A stretch of 64,000 nucleotides of DNA, taken from Sialis fuliginosa (taxonomy: Eukaryota; Arthropoda; Insecta; Megaloptera; Sialidae). Of the stretch, positions 53,701-62,059 are shown one piece after another. Where the stretch lies: contig OY540822.1 of assembly GCA_961205875.1 (NCBI GenBank), forward strand, positions 4,590,501 to 4,654,500, given 5' to 3'. The notes under the pieces are model-generated. The model made no database searches. It had not been told where the DNA came from and saw only the letters and a list, made by a program, of their open reading frames with translations. Made by a program: the position numbers and the translations under genes. Every line of letters begins with the position of its first letter. Within the stretch, counting starts at the first letter, position 1.

Positions 53701-56700
53701 TGTGCAGCAAAATATTTTTTAAAATAAATTATATACATTTTCCTACAAAATTAATCCCTTGTATTTTTACGCTATCTTTGATAGTTTTTGAGATATTTCG
53801 TTTTTTAAAAAAAAAGTCAAATTTTCAAAAGTCGATATTTTTGGGGGGAATTTTTTTTTCGATTTTTAAGTACCGTTAAAAATTTTCTTTTAACTAATAC
53901 TAAAACATATGTAAAAATTAAAAAAATCGGTAACAACAACAAAAAAAGTGTGCAGTTATTTATGGAATGACCGATATGTAAACAAAGTTTGACTGCGCGC
54001 CGGGCGAACTACAGACGGTAGAGGGCAGGCAACGACAGCATGCCGGTTTACGCGGGATACGGGCATTCTGCCATATTCGGTGTACAGAATACGTGCGTTA
54101 ACAACGTTTTTTGAGTTTTACGGGTAGAACGAGACTGTTATGGTTGTCAGTTACGAGTGTCTGTCGTGTACGAGTGTTATGTTGTATTGAATAGTTTGTT
54201 TATAAGATAATAATACTAACTCTGGGTTGCATAAAGCAAAATTAACCACGATTAGTTAATCTGTTGTTTTCAAACCATGATTAATGTAAATTATTAACTT
54301 AATTTCGATTTGTAAATAAATAATTCACTAAATATGATCATTTTTTACCTTATGAAGTTTATCATAAATGTGATTGTTTTTTAGAATTAACGTAATAATG
54401 GTTTTAAAACAACTGATTAACTAATCGTGATTAATTTTGTTTTATGCAACCCAAGGTAAGAATTGCTTATGTTTTTGTAAATTATATGTTGTGTGTGTTA
54501 ATAAATCTGTCAAAACAAATAAAATATTTTAATTTACATGTATATTTATAATTATAAATGATAACAGATAATCTGCCATTTATTTATAATAAGAAAACGT
54601 CCAATTTTCGTCTTTAGTTTTTTAATATTTAGATCTAAAAAATTACACTAATTGTAAGTTCATTTATAAGATAACCTGATTATTATATAAATTTTAATAA
54701 TTTTTTTGTCAGCAATTTACAATTTACAATTTATTATTTCTTTCCAATTTTTGAAGAACAGAATAATATGTTTAATGTATTATTATTAGACATAAAACAA
54801 TTAAATGTATTATCAAAGAAAAACAAAACAATTATGAAAATTATGAAATATATAAATATCTAGCAGTCACGAAAACTAATATATTAGGTACATCAAAAAT
54901 AGCCTTATAATTAAATAAATATCTGTGAAAATGAATAATACTTGTATTGTTACGGAGATTCCAAAATTTTAAGAAAATCGAACGACAGGAAGTTAGTTAA
55001 AAATCGATTACAAATTTTGTACCCCCTGACATACATACATGTGAAGTTAAGTAAAAGCTTGTAAAAAAAGTAAAAATAGAGTCGGATGCCATAGCAACGT
55101 ATATTATTGACAGCACCAATATTTTTTTGAAGATTACATATGAAATAATTTCTCTAAAAACTTTTATTAAAATATTTTTTTAAATAATGAATATTTTAGA
55201 AAATATAAATATATTCTATATATGTATTTTACTCATCCTGTATCCCGGGAAAAAATTTCAGATCTGAAGTGATCTCGGTTGATCTTCATTTTGGAACAAA
55301 TCAGATCTTTTTAGATCTTTGTAGATCGTTGTAGGTCTTTGCAGATAGTTGTAGGTCTCTGTAGATCTTTGTAGATCGTGATCTTTGCAGATCGTTGTAG
55401 GTCTTTGCAGATAGTTGTAGATATTTGCAGATCGTTATAGATATTTGCAGATCGTGATCTTAATAAATCGTTGTTGATCTTTGCAGATAGTTGTAGGTCG
55501 TTGTAGGTCGTTGCAGATCTTTGTAGATCGCTATTGATCTTTGTAAATCGTTGCAGATCTTTGCAGATCGTGATCTTTATAGATCGTTGTAGATCTTTGC
55601 AGATCGTTGTAAATCTTTACAGATCGTTGTTGATCTTTGTAGATCGTTGTACATCATTGCAGATCGTCGTAGATCGTGAGATTGAAACGTATTGTTTGTA
55701 TTTTAATCAATTTAAAAAAAATATGTGTATTTGTTATTTTAACAATACGGGCCTTAAATATCTCTTAATACGTGTCTGGACTTTTTTTTTCATTTTATTA
55801 AATTTAATAATAATATCTTATGTTTCTATGCTGTATTAACAGTAAATATTGAATTTTTCTCTGTTTCGCTACTTATGGTATTCATTATAGAAAATCGTAA
55901 ATATCTCGACTCCTGTGCTAGATAGAGGGTTGTTTTGCCCCCCATACCCTTGGTATCCCGAAGTATTTTTCCCGCTGGATCGAATGAGACCAATTACAAC
56001 CCTTCATCTGTGACAGGGGATGAGTTGTGAATATATTTATTAATTTAATACACGGGCCTCAAATATCATTCAGTACGTTTCTGTACAATTTTTTTTAATT
56101 GATTAAATTATAAACAAGGTTTCTATATAGTATATGTGTATTTTGTTATTTAAGGTAGACAAAAGTTTATTTATGAATAAGTAGGTACATATTATTATGT
56201 ATGTATAATATATAAATATCGCAACATAGCTCTCGCCAACACAGTATTTTCACTTTCATTCGTATATAAGCCAAGTCGGATCAGTTAGTAATAAGGTAAT
56301 ACAATACATATATGGTGGTTCTCTTCTCTCGGATTGCTCTTCGAACCCAGTTACTGCGGGAAGTCAAGCTGTGTGTGTGTGTACAAAAACATAATCAAAT
56401 CCCCGATCTATGCAGATCTGTTTTGATCTGTGTTGATCTACGCAGATCAACACAGATCTACGCAGATCTGTGTTGATCTGTGTTGATCTACGCAGATCAA
56501 CACAGATCTGTGTTGATCTGCGTTGATATGTTCCAAAATGGAGATCAAAACAGATCTGTAAAAATGCAGATCTGATTTGATCACTTTAGATCTGAAATTT
56601 TTTCCCGGGATGTTATTGAGAGTATAGAAACAAGGCAAACTCCTGTATATTTTCGACGTTTCTATTAAATACATTTTCTATTTCATTTTTATTTATTTTT

Positions 56701-57603
56701 GTCGTTTTGCAGGAAGACTTGGAAGTTAAAGAAGAAAATCTGTCAGACACTTACATTCAAAATGAGGAACAAGTAAATGAAGATCTTAGTGAAGGTATAA
56801 AATACAGTGAAGTATATTTAACAGATTCTAACGAGCGACCTTTTAAATGCGACCAATGTGAATGTAGTTATACACAAAAAAGTAATTTGAAAAGACATAA
56901 ATTAAAACATACTAGCGAGCGACCTTTCAAATGTGACCAGTGTGAATGCAGTTATACACAAAAAAGTGTTTTGGATACACATAAAATGACACATTCAAAT
57001 GAGCGACCTTTTAAATGCGAGCAGTGTGAGTATAGTTGCACACGAAAAAGTCGTTTGACTGCTCATAAGTTAACACATTCTAATGAGCGACCTTTTAAAT
57101 GCGACCAATGTGAATATAGCTGTATACAAAAGGGTAATTTGAATATACATAAATTGACACATTCTAATGAGAGACCTTTTAAATGCGAGCAGTGTGATTA
57201 TAGTTCCACACTAAAAAGAAATTTAAATACACATAAACTAACACATTTAAATGAGCGACCTTTTAAATGCGACCAATGTGAATATAGTTGTACATTAAAA
57301 AGTAGTTTAACTTCACATAAATTGACACATTCTACTGAGCGACCTTTTAAATGCGAGCAGTGTGATTATAATTGCACACGAAAAAGTAGATTCAAATTAC
57401 ATAAATTGACACATTCTAATGAACGACCTTTTAAATGCGACCAATGTAATTTTAGTTGTATACAAAAGGGTAATTTGAATTTACATAAATTGACACATTC
57501 TAATGAACGACCATTTAAATGCGACCAATGTAAATATAGTAGTACACGTAAAAGTCGTTTAGATTCACATAAATTAACACATTCTAATGAACGACCTTTA
57601 TAA
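44692..57603 (+). CDS. C2H2 zinc-finger protein, nine fingers, two coding exons
   Basis: Exon 1 is 44692-44784 (31 residues, MFHVKQEDIKEEIDPLQDID onward), donor GTAATG. Exon 2 is 56713-57603, acceptor CGTTTTGCAG. The phase-0 join yields 327 residues. The acidic N-terminus (IKEEIDP, VKEENLSD) precedes nine tandem C2H2 fingers of exactly 28 residues with the linker S/T-N-E-R-P-F-K-C. Every finger has CxxC and HxxxH spacing. It is presumably a nuclear DNA-binding protein; the target is unknown. Fingers are unusually similar: TRKSR at 3, 7 and 9, IQKGNLN at 4 and 8, implying recent tandem amplification in blocks. The protein stops right at the start of a tenth finger (NERPL, stop). The 11.9-kb intron is packed with MITEs. 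No ZAD, KRAB or BTB domain is visible. Confidence 0.85.
45225..46580. repeat. Hairpin region with a hAT MITE in its loop
   Basis: 45446-45575 and 46108-46232 are inverted copies (TTGAGTACAATGTTAAACTC against the 46170-46200 complement). The hAT MITE at 45595-46045 lies between them. A direct repeat (GAAGCTGATACTTTCTAGTT at 45234 and 46493) brackets the whole. No clean terminal sequence was found. Confidence 0.5.
45595..46045. mobile_element. 451-bp hAT MITE, target duplication CTATAGAC
   Basis: The 8-bp duplication CTATAGAC lies at 45587-45594 and 46046-46053. Its ends are CAGGGGTGGCCAACCTTTTG and the complement of CAGGAGTGGCCAAACCATGG, classic hAT TIRs. It contains GCGCCATG and ATGCGCCA repeats. 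No ORF. Confidence 0.9.
46719..46866. mobile_element. 148-bp piggyBac-type MITE flanked by TTAA
   Basis: TTAA lies on both sides (46715-46718, 46867-46870). Its ends are CAGGTTGACTGCCATGGCGG and the complement of CAGGTTGACTGCCATAAAGA. It contains two copies of the palindrome GGCGGTCGTATACGACCGC (46734, 46781). Target and TIR structure fit piggyBac. Confidence 0.85.
47354..47478. mobile_element. Short TTAA-flanked MITE candidate
   Basis: TTAACCTATTAACGCCC at the left and GGGCAAATAGGTTAA at the right form imperfect TIRs with TTAA at both ends. It is about 117 bp inside, with no ORF. Size and target suggest another piggyBac-type MITE. Confidence 0.5.
47479..47997. other. AT-rich intron DNA
   Basis: A-rich, with AATGAGTCTAGCGACTCGAT (47636) and a partly inverted AATGAGTCTATCTTACGAAT (47934) that hint at a small old element. 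Nothing else was recognised. Confidence 0.3.
48025..48769. mobile_element. 745-bp hAT MITE, target duplication AACTAGTT
   Basis: AACTAGTT lies at 48017-48024 and 48770-48777. Its ends are CAGCGGTTCTTAAACTTATG and the complement of CAGCGGTTCTTAAACTTAGG, a standard hAT TIR. It lies inside the second copy of the 24-kb MITE. The interior shares blocks with 13830-14015. Confidence 0.9.
49041..49879. mobile_element. 839-bp hairpin MITE, family H2
   Basis: Its ends are TATACAGGGTGACCGATTTT and the complement AAAATCGGTCAGCCTGTATA. The halves are near-complete inverted copies (49041-49440 against 49510-49879). It is inserted in the AACCCTCGATATA segment of the hAT-like MITE. TATA lies at both ends. 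Confidence 0.85.
50120..51014. mobile_element. 895-bp hairpin MITE, family H1 copy 2
   Basis: Same family and same length as 30250-31144. Its ends are TATACAGGATGGGGCATTTA and TAAATGCCCCACCCTGTATA. Sequence agreement with copy 1 is high along both arms. No ORF. Confidence 0.88.
51061..53077. mobile_element. Hairpin MITE, family H3, split by H4
   Basis: Its ends are TATACCGGGTGTTCCAGACC and the complement GGTCTGGAACACCCGGTATA. The arms (51061-51620, 51650-52136 plus 52994-53077) pair almost throughout. Its right arm is interrupted by another hairpin element at 52137-52993. Confidence 0.85.
52137..52993. mobile_element. 857-bp hairpin MITE, family H4, nested in H3
   Basis: Its ends are CAGTGCGTTCACGATGAAAG and the complement CTTTCATCGTGAACGCACTG, each flanked by TA. 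The left arm of H3 supplies the empty site: removing H4 and one TA restores GATATATATAGTAAA, matching the H3 left arm at 51148-51162. This proves a TA target duplication. The centre is A- and T-rich and gives mirrored Lys-rich open frames on the two strands that are not genes. Confidence 0.88.
53078..53976. mobile_element. 899-bp hairpin MITE, family H5, abutting H3
   Basis: Its ends are TATCGGTCATTCCATAAATA and the complement TATTTATGGAATGACCGATA. The arms (53078-53440 and 53610-53976) pair nearly perfectly. The loop (53445-53600) is distinct and carries the CG-rich stretch CGACACAGTCGCGCAGTGAT and AAGCGCGCTAAGACTCGCGC. It begins immediately at the H3 right end. Confidence 0.85.
53977..55242. 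other. Intron DNA with a weak inverted repeat
   Basis: 53990-54190 is a relatively GC-rich segment (GCGCGCCGGGCGAACTACAG). 54225-54450 is an inverted repeat (GGTTGCATAAAGCAAAATTA against the TTTTGTTTTATGCAACCCAA complement), a probable small foldback MITE of about 240 bp. The rest is AT-rich and uncalled. Confidence 0.45.
54218..54456. mobile_element. Small foldback MITE candidate
   Basis: The left end has TGGGTTGCATAAAGCAAAAT; the right end has the complement ATTTTGTTTTATGCAACCCA. Subterminal GATTAGTTAATC and AAACCATGATTAA blocks pair as well. No clear target duplication. Confidence 0.6.
55304..55683. repeat. Left GATC decamer array
   Basis: Roughly 35 units of 10 bp (GATCTTTGTA, GATCGTTGTA, GGTCTTTGCA and so on). 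GATC or a one-base variant recurs in strict 10-bp register over most of the array, with occasional 8-bp steps. The helical-repeat spacing would put every GATC on the same face of DNA. Confidence 0.8.
56405..56525. repeat. Right GATC decamer array
   Basis: GATC occurs at 56405, 56415, 56425, 56435, 56445, 56455 and onward, in units GATCTGTGTT, GATCTACGCA and GATCAACACA. As an inverted counterpart it resembles the left array (complement GATCTGCGTA). Confidence 0.8.
56713..57603 (+). CDS. Zinc-finger gene coding exon 2 (nine C2H2 fingers)
   Basis: Acceptor TCGTTTTGCAG. It starts EDLEVKEENLSDTYIQNEEQ. Fingers begin at PFKC about every 84 bp from 56841. Contact-helix variants: QKSNLKR, QKSVLDT, RKSRLTA, QKGNLNI, LKRNLNT, LKSSLTS, RKSRFKL, QKGNLNL, RKSRLDS. 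The stop TAA at 57601 follows NERPL. Confidence 0.92.
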   Translation, partial: EDLEVKEENLSDTYIQNEEQVNEDLSEGIKYSEVYLTDSNERPFKCDQCECSYTQKSNLKRHKLKHTSERPFKCDQCECSYTQKSVLDTHKMTHSNERPFKCEQCEYSCTRKSRLTAHKLTHSNERPFKCDQCEYSCIQKGNLNIHKLTHSNERPFKCEQCDYSSTLKRNLNTHKLTHLNERPFKCDQCEYSCTLKSSLTSHKLTHSTERPFKCEQCDYNCTRKSRFKLHKLTHSNERPFKCDQCNFSCIQKGNLNLHKLTHSNERPFKCDQCKYSSTRKSRLDSHKLTHSNERPL

Positions 57604-58530
57604 TTGCTTATGACCAAATGGGGGGGGGGGGAGGTCAGACACTAATTCTATGACACCCCTCCCTATTATTCCAAAATTTAAAATAATATTATTGACTTTA
57701 CTTTACTATTTGTCGTTAGTAGTCCCACCAAACCTCGTTACCAATTTTTTTTCAGATTTTTTGAACTAGTAGTTACCGATTTATAGGGGGGGGGGGGGGG
57801 AGAGCAAAATAAAATACTGCTTTTAGCCTCCTAAGTTAAAAAAAATAGAGTCAAATACTACTGATTGAGATCTTCATATTGTTATACAATTTTTTTATTT
57901 TATTTTTTATTTGCTTTAAAGCCCCCTTTTGATTTAAAAAAAATAAGAAAAAGGGCCAATTCCGCTGGTTTGATTATTTATTTTACTTTGTCAACTTTAC
58001 AACAGTTAGTTATCTCTTATAATGTAGTACTTTCTGCCTATTTATTATTGTATTTGGTCATAATGGTTTCATTATTGGCTATAGTCCTGTTTGAAAACGT
58101 AGTATTTAAAAATTGTGTCACTTGCGTCTGCCTGCGGTATACCAAATTATAGTACAAAATTATTTGTAAACTATCACCAGCAATTTGTATAAATTTTCCT
58201 GTTAATGTCAATGGTTCAAACAGCCTGTTTCTTTGAAATTGTAATACATATGCCTTATAAAACATATCGATCGAAATAATGGTAATATTAAAAGAACATA
58301 TTGTCGTACTCAGAAGTGTTCATGGGCACGAAGTCAATTATTGGATAGTTTTGTGTGATTTAAAACGAAATATTGAAAAAATAGCAGTAGATATTTCCGC
58401 TTAATCATAAAGGTGTAAAGCTTTATACAGATCGGGGCAACCGATCGTCATATTCATTTGTTTCTAATATGACAATGACAAAAAATATTTTATGAGTTCT
58501 ATGATATAACTATTGATATAACACATTGTT
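57604..58530. other. 3' flank of the zinc-finger gene and intergenic DNA
   Basis: Just after the stop, TTGCTTATGACCAAATGG weakly resembles the start of a further finger. Two G runs follow (57621-57632, 57786-57800) and AATAAA occurs at 57808-57813. Overlapping frames at 57865-58152 and 58038-58265 have no family signature and are left uncalled. Confidence 0.45.
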
Positions 58531-58539
58531 GACCAGTCA

Positions 58540-58766
58540 CGAGTTAACTCATGTGTTTCTTGTGGTTTCGCAATTGGTCACCCCTTTTTATCGCCAAAGA
58601 AGATACGGTTATGAGGCAAGCCATTCTCCCCCACGATAGACTCATTGCACCACTGAGATTCTTGGCTACTGGAAGAAGTTACCTCAAGTTTTCTGCAATA
58701 ATGTCTCCGCAGGCCCTTGGTTGCATTATACCTGAAACCTGTCAAGCTATTTACAGTTTTAAGTAA
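58540..58766 (+). pseudogene. Harbinger-type (HARBI1-like) transposase N-terminal fragment
   Basis: The plus strand reads EDTVMRQAILPHDRLIAPLR, then FLATGRSYLKFSAIM and GCIIPETCQAIYSF. This is the segment preceding the DDE domain in PIF/Harbinger transposases (DTxMRxAIxxxxRLxxxLRFLATG). The DDE domain itself is not found downstream. Such elements also encode a MADF/Myb-like partner, which seems to be present on the opposite strand next door. Confidence 0.6.
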
Positions 58767-58799
58767 GGATTATATAAAGGTGAGTTGAATACAATAATT

Positions 58800-59400
58800 A
58801 TAGTAATCTATAGGTTTTATTTGATTGCATTTCAACTTTAATATTACATATGCGTGAATTGACATGATAATATTTAAATTCCATCAAAGCTTGAAAAATA
58901 AGATGAGGCTGAATCATTGCGTTGGAGTACAAAACCGTATTGTACATTTGGATGAAAATCCTGATGTGGTCCAAGCATTTGTTGAGGTACATGAGCCTGT
59001 TGGTTTTCAGTACTTGCAGTTCACCAACCAGTTTGTGTGATATGGTTATGGTACCCATTTCAGCTTGAAACAAGATATCGTTAATTATTTTTTCAGCCAA
59101 AAGCATTTGCTCTTTGGTAAGGCCACGCAACTTAAAAACAAATCTTTTGTCAATCACATCGAAACGGTCTTCTTCAGTTCGGGGTTTTTGAAATAATCAT
59201 TCACCTGCACCAACACTTTTTTCGCTACCCCTTCGATGTTATTTTTTTTATCGGTTCTCTTGCGTAGTTTCCTTTGAGGAGTTGGTGGCGCAGAAGTACT
59301 GTTGCTTGCGATTGATTGGTGCTGATCCTGTTCCCTCATTTCTTGGGTATTTGGCACCTGGAAAAAAGAACAAAAATTTTGGTTGAAATATTAGTTTAGA
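58800..59400 (-). pseudogene. MADF-type partner protein C-terminal fragment (Harbinger element)
   Basis: The minus strand reads QSIASNSTSAPPTPQRKLRK, then after a frameshift near 59185 EDRFDVIDKRFVFKLRGLTK and EQMLLAEKIINDILFQAEMG. This resembles the C-terminal dimerisation region of MADF-domain proteins encoded by PIF/Harbinger elements. A likely acceptor (TTTTTTCCAG) lies near 59359, so it was an exon. The frame is broken; I infer a dead accessory gene. Confidence 0.5.
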
Positions 59401-59437
59401 CTTTTTAGTTGTTAGGTATTTGATATTAGATTTTTTC

Positions 59438-59790
59438 CTAACCACACGTGTTCAAGAGATCAGGAAAATCCGGTCTCAAGTCCAAAAATAATTGAATTTC
59501 GTTCGTTTTTTTTCGGCCTCTCGCTTCCTCCGCGGCCTCAAGGAAACCGCCACACACGTTGGGAAATTCCTCAAGGCTTGGACTGTTCGGGCCAAACCTT
59601 GAGGAAATCCCGCTCGTGTATGCTGCTTCCAGCGCCTCAAATGTGGCTTTTCTCCTAGCCCGCTGCGCAAGTCTTCGTGCGCGATGGCACTCTTTCCTTA
59701 GAGAGGCGATGTGATCACTCCACCAATGCACCTCCAGCCATTTGTTGCCAGAACCCTTTTTGGGCATTTCTTTGAAGAAATCCAAACCAA
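59438..59790 (-). pseudogene. GC-rich open frame, unresolved (LINE or MADF exon)
   Basis: It begins MPKKGSGNKWLEVHWWSDHI and continues SLRKECHRARRLAQRARRKA, very like the endonuclease-RT linker of R1/jockey-clade LINEs. It ends EIQLFLDLRPDFPDLLN, which is more MADF-like. GC content is far above the flanks. It may be a fusion of two remnants or the first exon of the neighbouring MADF-type gene; I cannot decide. Confidence 0.4.
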
Positions 59791-60166
59791 TATAAAAAAA
59801 CATTGTATTATATAGTATCATATTTCTGATGAAGAAAACATTGTATTTTCGAAAATTACTAAAGCGCAGTAATTAAAATACATATCAATATAAATATATC
59901 AAATATTTTAATTCATTTTTGACCTGATAAAACCCTATTATTAGAAGATTTATCATTAATTATGGTCATATATGAATGTTCAGTTTTGCAAAAATTGTTT
60001 TGTCTTACCAGTACATTTTTAACTTTATTTATTATATTATATTTTTTTTGTCTGATTGTTCGTTTACAATCTAAACAATAAATAATTCTATACATATATT
60101 TATATAATCTGTCTTTTTTTATTTTCTGATAAGATTTTAGGATTTAATGCATTTTTTATATATATT
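59791..60166. other. AT-rich spacer
   Basis: Nothing recognised; it separates the Harbinger debris from the gypsy remnant. Confidence 0.35.
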
Positions 60167-62010
60167 TTTTTAAATTATGTTGTTCGGAGATAATCCTAGC
60201 ACTGTCGAAGGAGTACTATTGTATTTTGATATAAATTTTAAAACCTTTTTTTCAATAGACATAATTCCACATTTTTTTTCTAACAAATATTTATTTAAAT
60301 ATTTCTTTGTTGTTTGTACATATCTTTCAGCTAATCCATTTGATTGTGGGTGATACGGTGAACTTTTCATCAACCTAATGTCATCTATTTGCAAAATCTT
60401 TAATTTTATATGAATTGAAGGGTGATCCATTATCTGACACAATACAACTACAATACATATTCCAAAACAAGAAAAAAATTCTAACATAGCGTCTATCACC
60501 AATTTTTCATTTGTTTTCCTCATATTCTTAAATAAATATATTTTGAAAATGCATCTACTGCTATTAACAATGTATATTTATGATAAAAGAAAAAATCTAT
60601 ATGTACTCTCTCAAATGGTACCTTTGACTTTTTGCGCAAACCTCACATTCTGCTTCTTTTCTTTCTATATCGCTCATCGTTTTCCACCATGCTATTTCTC
60701 ACCCTAACATTTTCATTCTAACACTGCCTCCATGACTACTATGCAAATTTTCTAATACTTTCTCTTTTAATGATTCTGGTAATGGTAAGAGATTAAATTC
60801 AAATTTGTCACCTGTAGAATATCCTTGCACGATTCAATAGAAGTTAATGAGGAAATCAACCCCTCCTTAATCCAGCAATTACAAGGAATAGCTATTAAAT
60901 TTATTGTATGAGGTCCTCCAACATTAATAACATCAGATTTCTTATTATCAAAACAAGTAACATGAATTTGCTGAGAATGGCCGGAGTACATCCAATGACT
61001 TGAATTTAATTGCCCCCAGAATGGATGTTGAGCTTCTTGTCGCTTCATCTTGCATTTTTCCTTATAATTAACTAATTTACCACCCATTTTTATTGTTCTA
61101 TTTCCGAAAAATAAGCATTCCGTCTCGGTATTTAACCGATTCCTTATTTTCGCATAATATTTATAAGTTCTCTCGAGATTAACTCTTGATTATTTGGGCA
61201 TCCTACATTTGCATATTCTCGTATTTTGCTTAAAACTTTTTCTTAACCTAAATGTGCCTTTATCTCTTTTACTGTAATCACCACTTCATTTATTAATTCT
61301 AACTATTTATCGAATCTAATTCAATTTCCGTATCCTCTTTTATTTCGATAACGCATCTACATGTGTCATCCTTGACGCATTTCTATACTCAAACTTATAA
61401 TTATGCATAAATAAAATTACAGACCATCGTTGTAAACGCGAACAAGCTACTGCCGAAGTATTCTTTTTTGGATTAAAAATTTCCCTTTATGCCTGCGCGT
61501 CTGAGCAAAGAGTAAATTTTTCCGTAAATATATTTATGAAACCTTTTTACTGCCATTACAATAGCAATCTCAATGGACTTAATAGTAATTTCTTTCAGCT
61601 GGTGATAATGTTGCTGAAGTATAAAGTAATGGTTTTTCCTGACCTTTTACTACATGCGATAAAATTGCTCCTACACCATATAGGCTCGCATCTGGCGCTA
61701 CTATTATAGGTTTATTTGGATCATAAATTTCTAACGCCCCATGTTTACTTAATAATATTTTACTCTTTTCAAATGTATTTTGACATTCCGCTGTCCATTC
61801 AAATTTTATATCCTTCCTTAATAAATTATATAACTCTTAACTCTGAAGATAAATTTGGTATAAAACGTGAATAATAGTTTAGCAATCCTAAATATTCTTG
61901 TAGCTCTACTAATTTTTTTGGTTCTGGGGCACTCACTAGGCTTTATACCTACTTCTGATAACGTATGCCCTAAATAACTTACTTCATTCTTTTATTTACA
62001 TTTATCCAAA
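60167..62010 (-). pseudogene. Ty3/gypsy retrotransposon remnant B (RT thumb, RNase H, integrase)
   Basis: Reading leftward: SYLGHTLSEVGIKP and YLGLLNYYSRFIPNLSSEL (RT thumb/connection). Then come FEKSKILLSKHGALEIYDPN, IIVAPDASLYGVGAILSHV and LLYTSATLSPAERNY (RNase H; the DASxYGVGA Asp). Then SSHGG and VPFERVHIDFFFYHKYTLLI (integrase core, first Asp), ending SSPYHPQSNGLAERYVQTTK (integrase region near the catalytic Glu). Many stops and frameshifts are present, and no LTR was located. Confidence 0.8.
60780..61140 (-). pseudogene. Env/F-like fragment embedded in the gypsy remnant
   Basis: A 106-codon open piece has paired Cys residues and aromatic/Gly spacing (for example FWGQLNSSHWMYSG and a later CNCW). 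This recalls the ectodomain of insect retroelement envelope (F-type) proteins. Its position between RNase H and integrase is wrong for env, so it is either an insertion or a misread pol spacer. It is partial, without signal peptide or membrane anchor. Confidence 0.3.
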
Positions 62011-62059
62011 ATCTAATTTCATTGTTATTTCATATTTGGTACTTTATGGTACAAGAATA

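Larger units (their letters stand above)
55243..56610. mobile_element. 1368-bp TIR element with phased GATC decamer arrays
   Basis: Its ends are TCCCGGGAAAAAATTTCAGA and the complement TCTGAAATTTTTTCCCGGGA. The TIR goes on through AGATCTGAAGTGATC, and a second paired block CATTTTGGAACA (55288) / TGTTCCAAAATG (56527) lies further in. Left array 55261-55683 and right array 56405-56525 are built of 10-bp units beginning GATC. The middle (55740-56120) resembles foldback-family DNA and the block at 34205-34315. No ORF and no convincing target duplication were seen. Confidence 0.8.
44785..56712 (+). other. Zinc-finger gene intron (11.9 kb, MITE stack)
   Basis: It contains at least ten non-autonomous elements listed separately, several nested. 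No host exon was recognised. The 44785-45440 part holds only AT-rich DNA and one uncalled 91-codon minus frame. Confidence 0.75.

Noticed and set aside
55304..55683. CRISPR or telomere-like array
   Set aside because: The unit is 10 bp with no spacers and is bounded by transposon TIRs.
57865..58265. Membrane-protein-like frames on both strands
   Set aside because: Hydrophobic composition is expected from AT-rich DNA; no receptor signature, splice sites or start context supports either.
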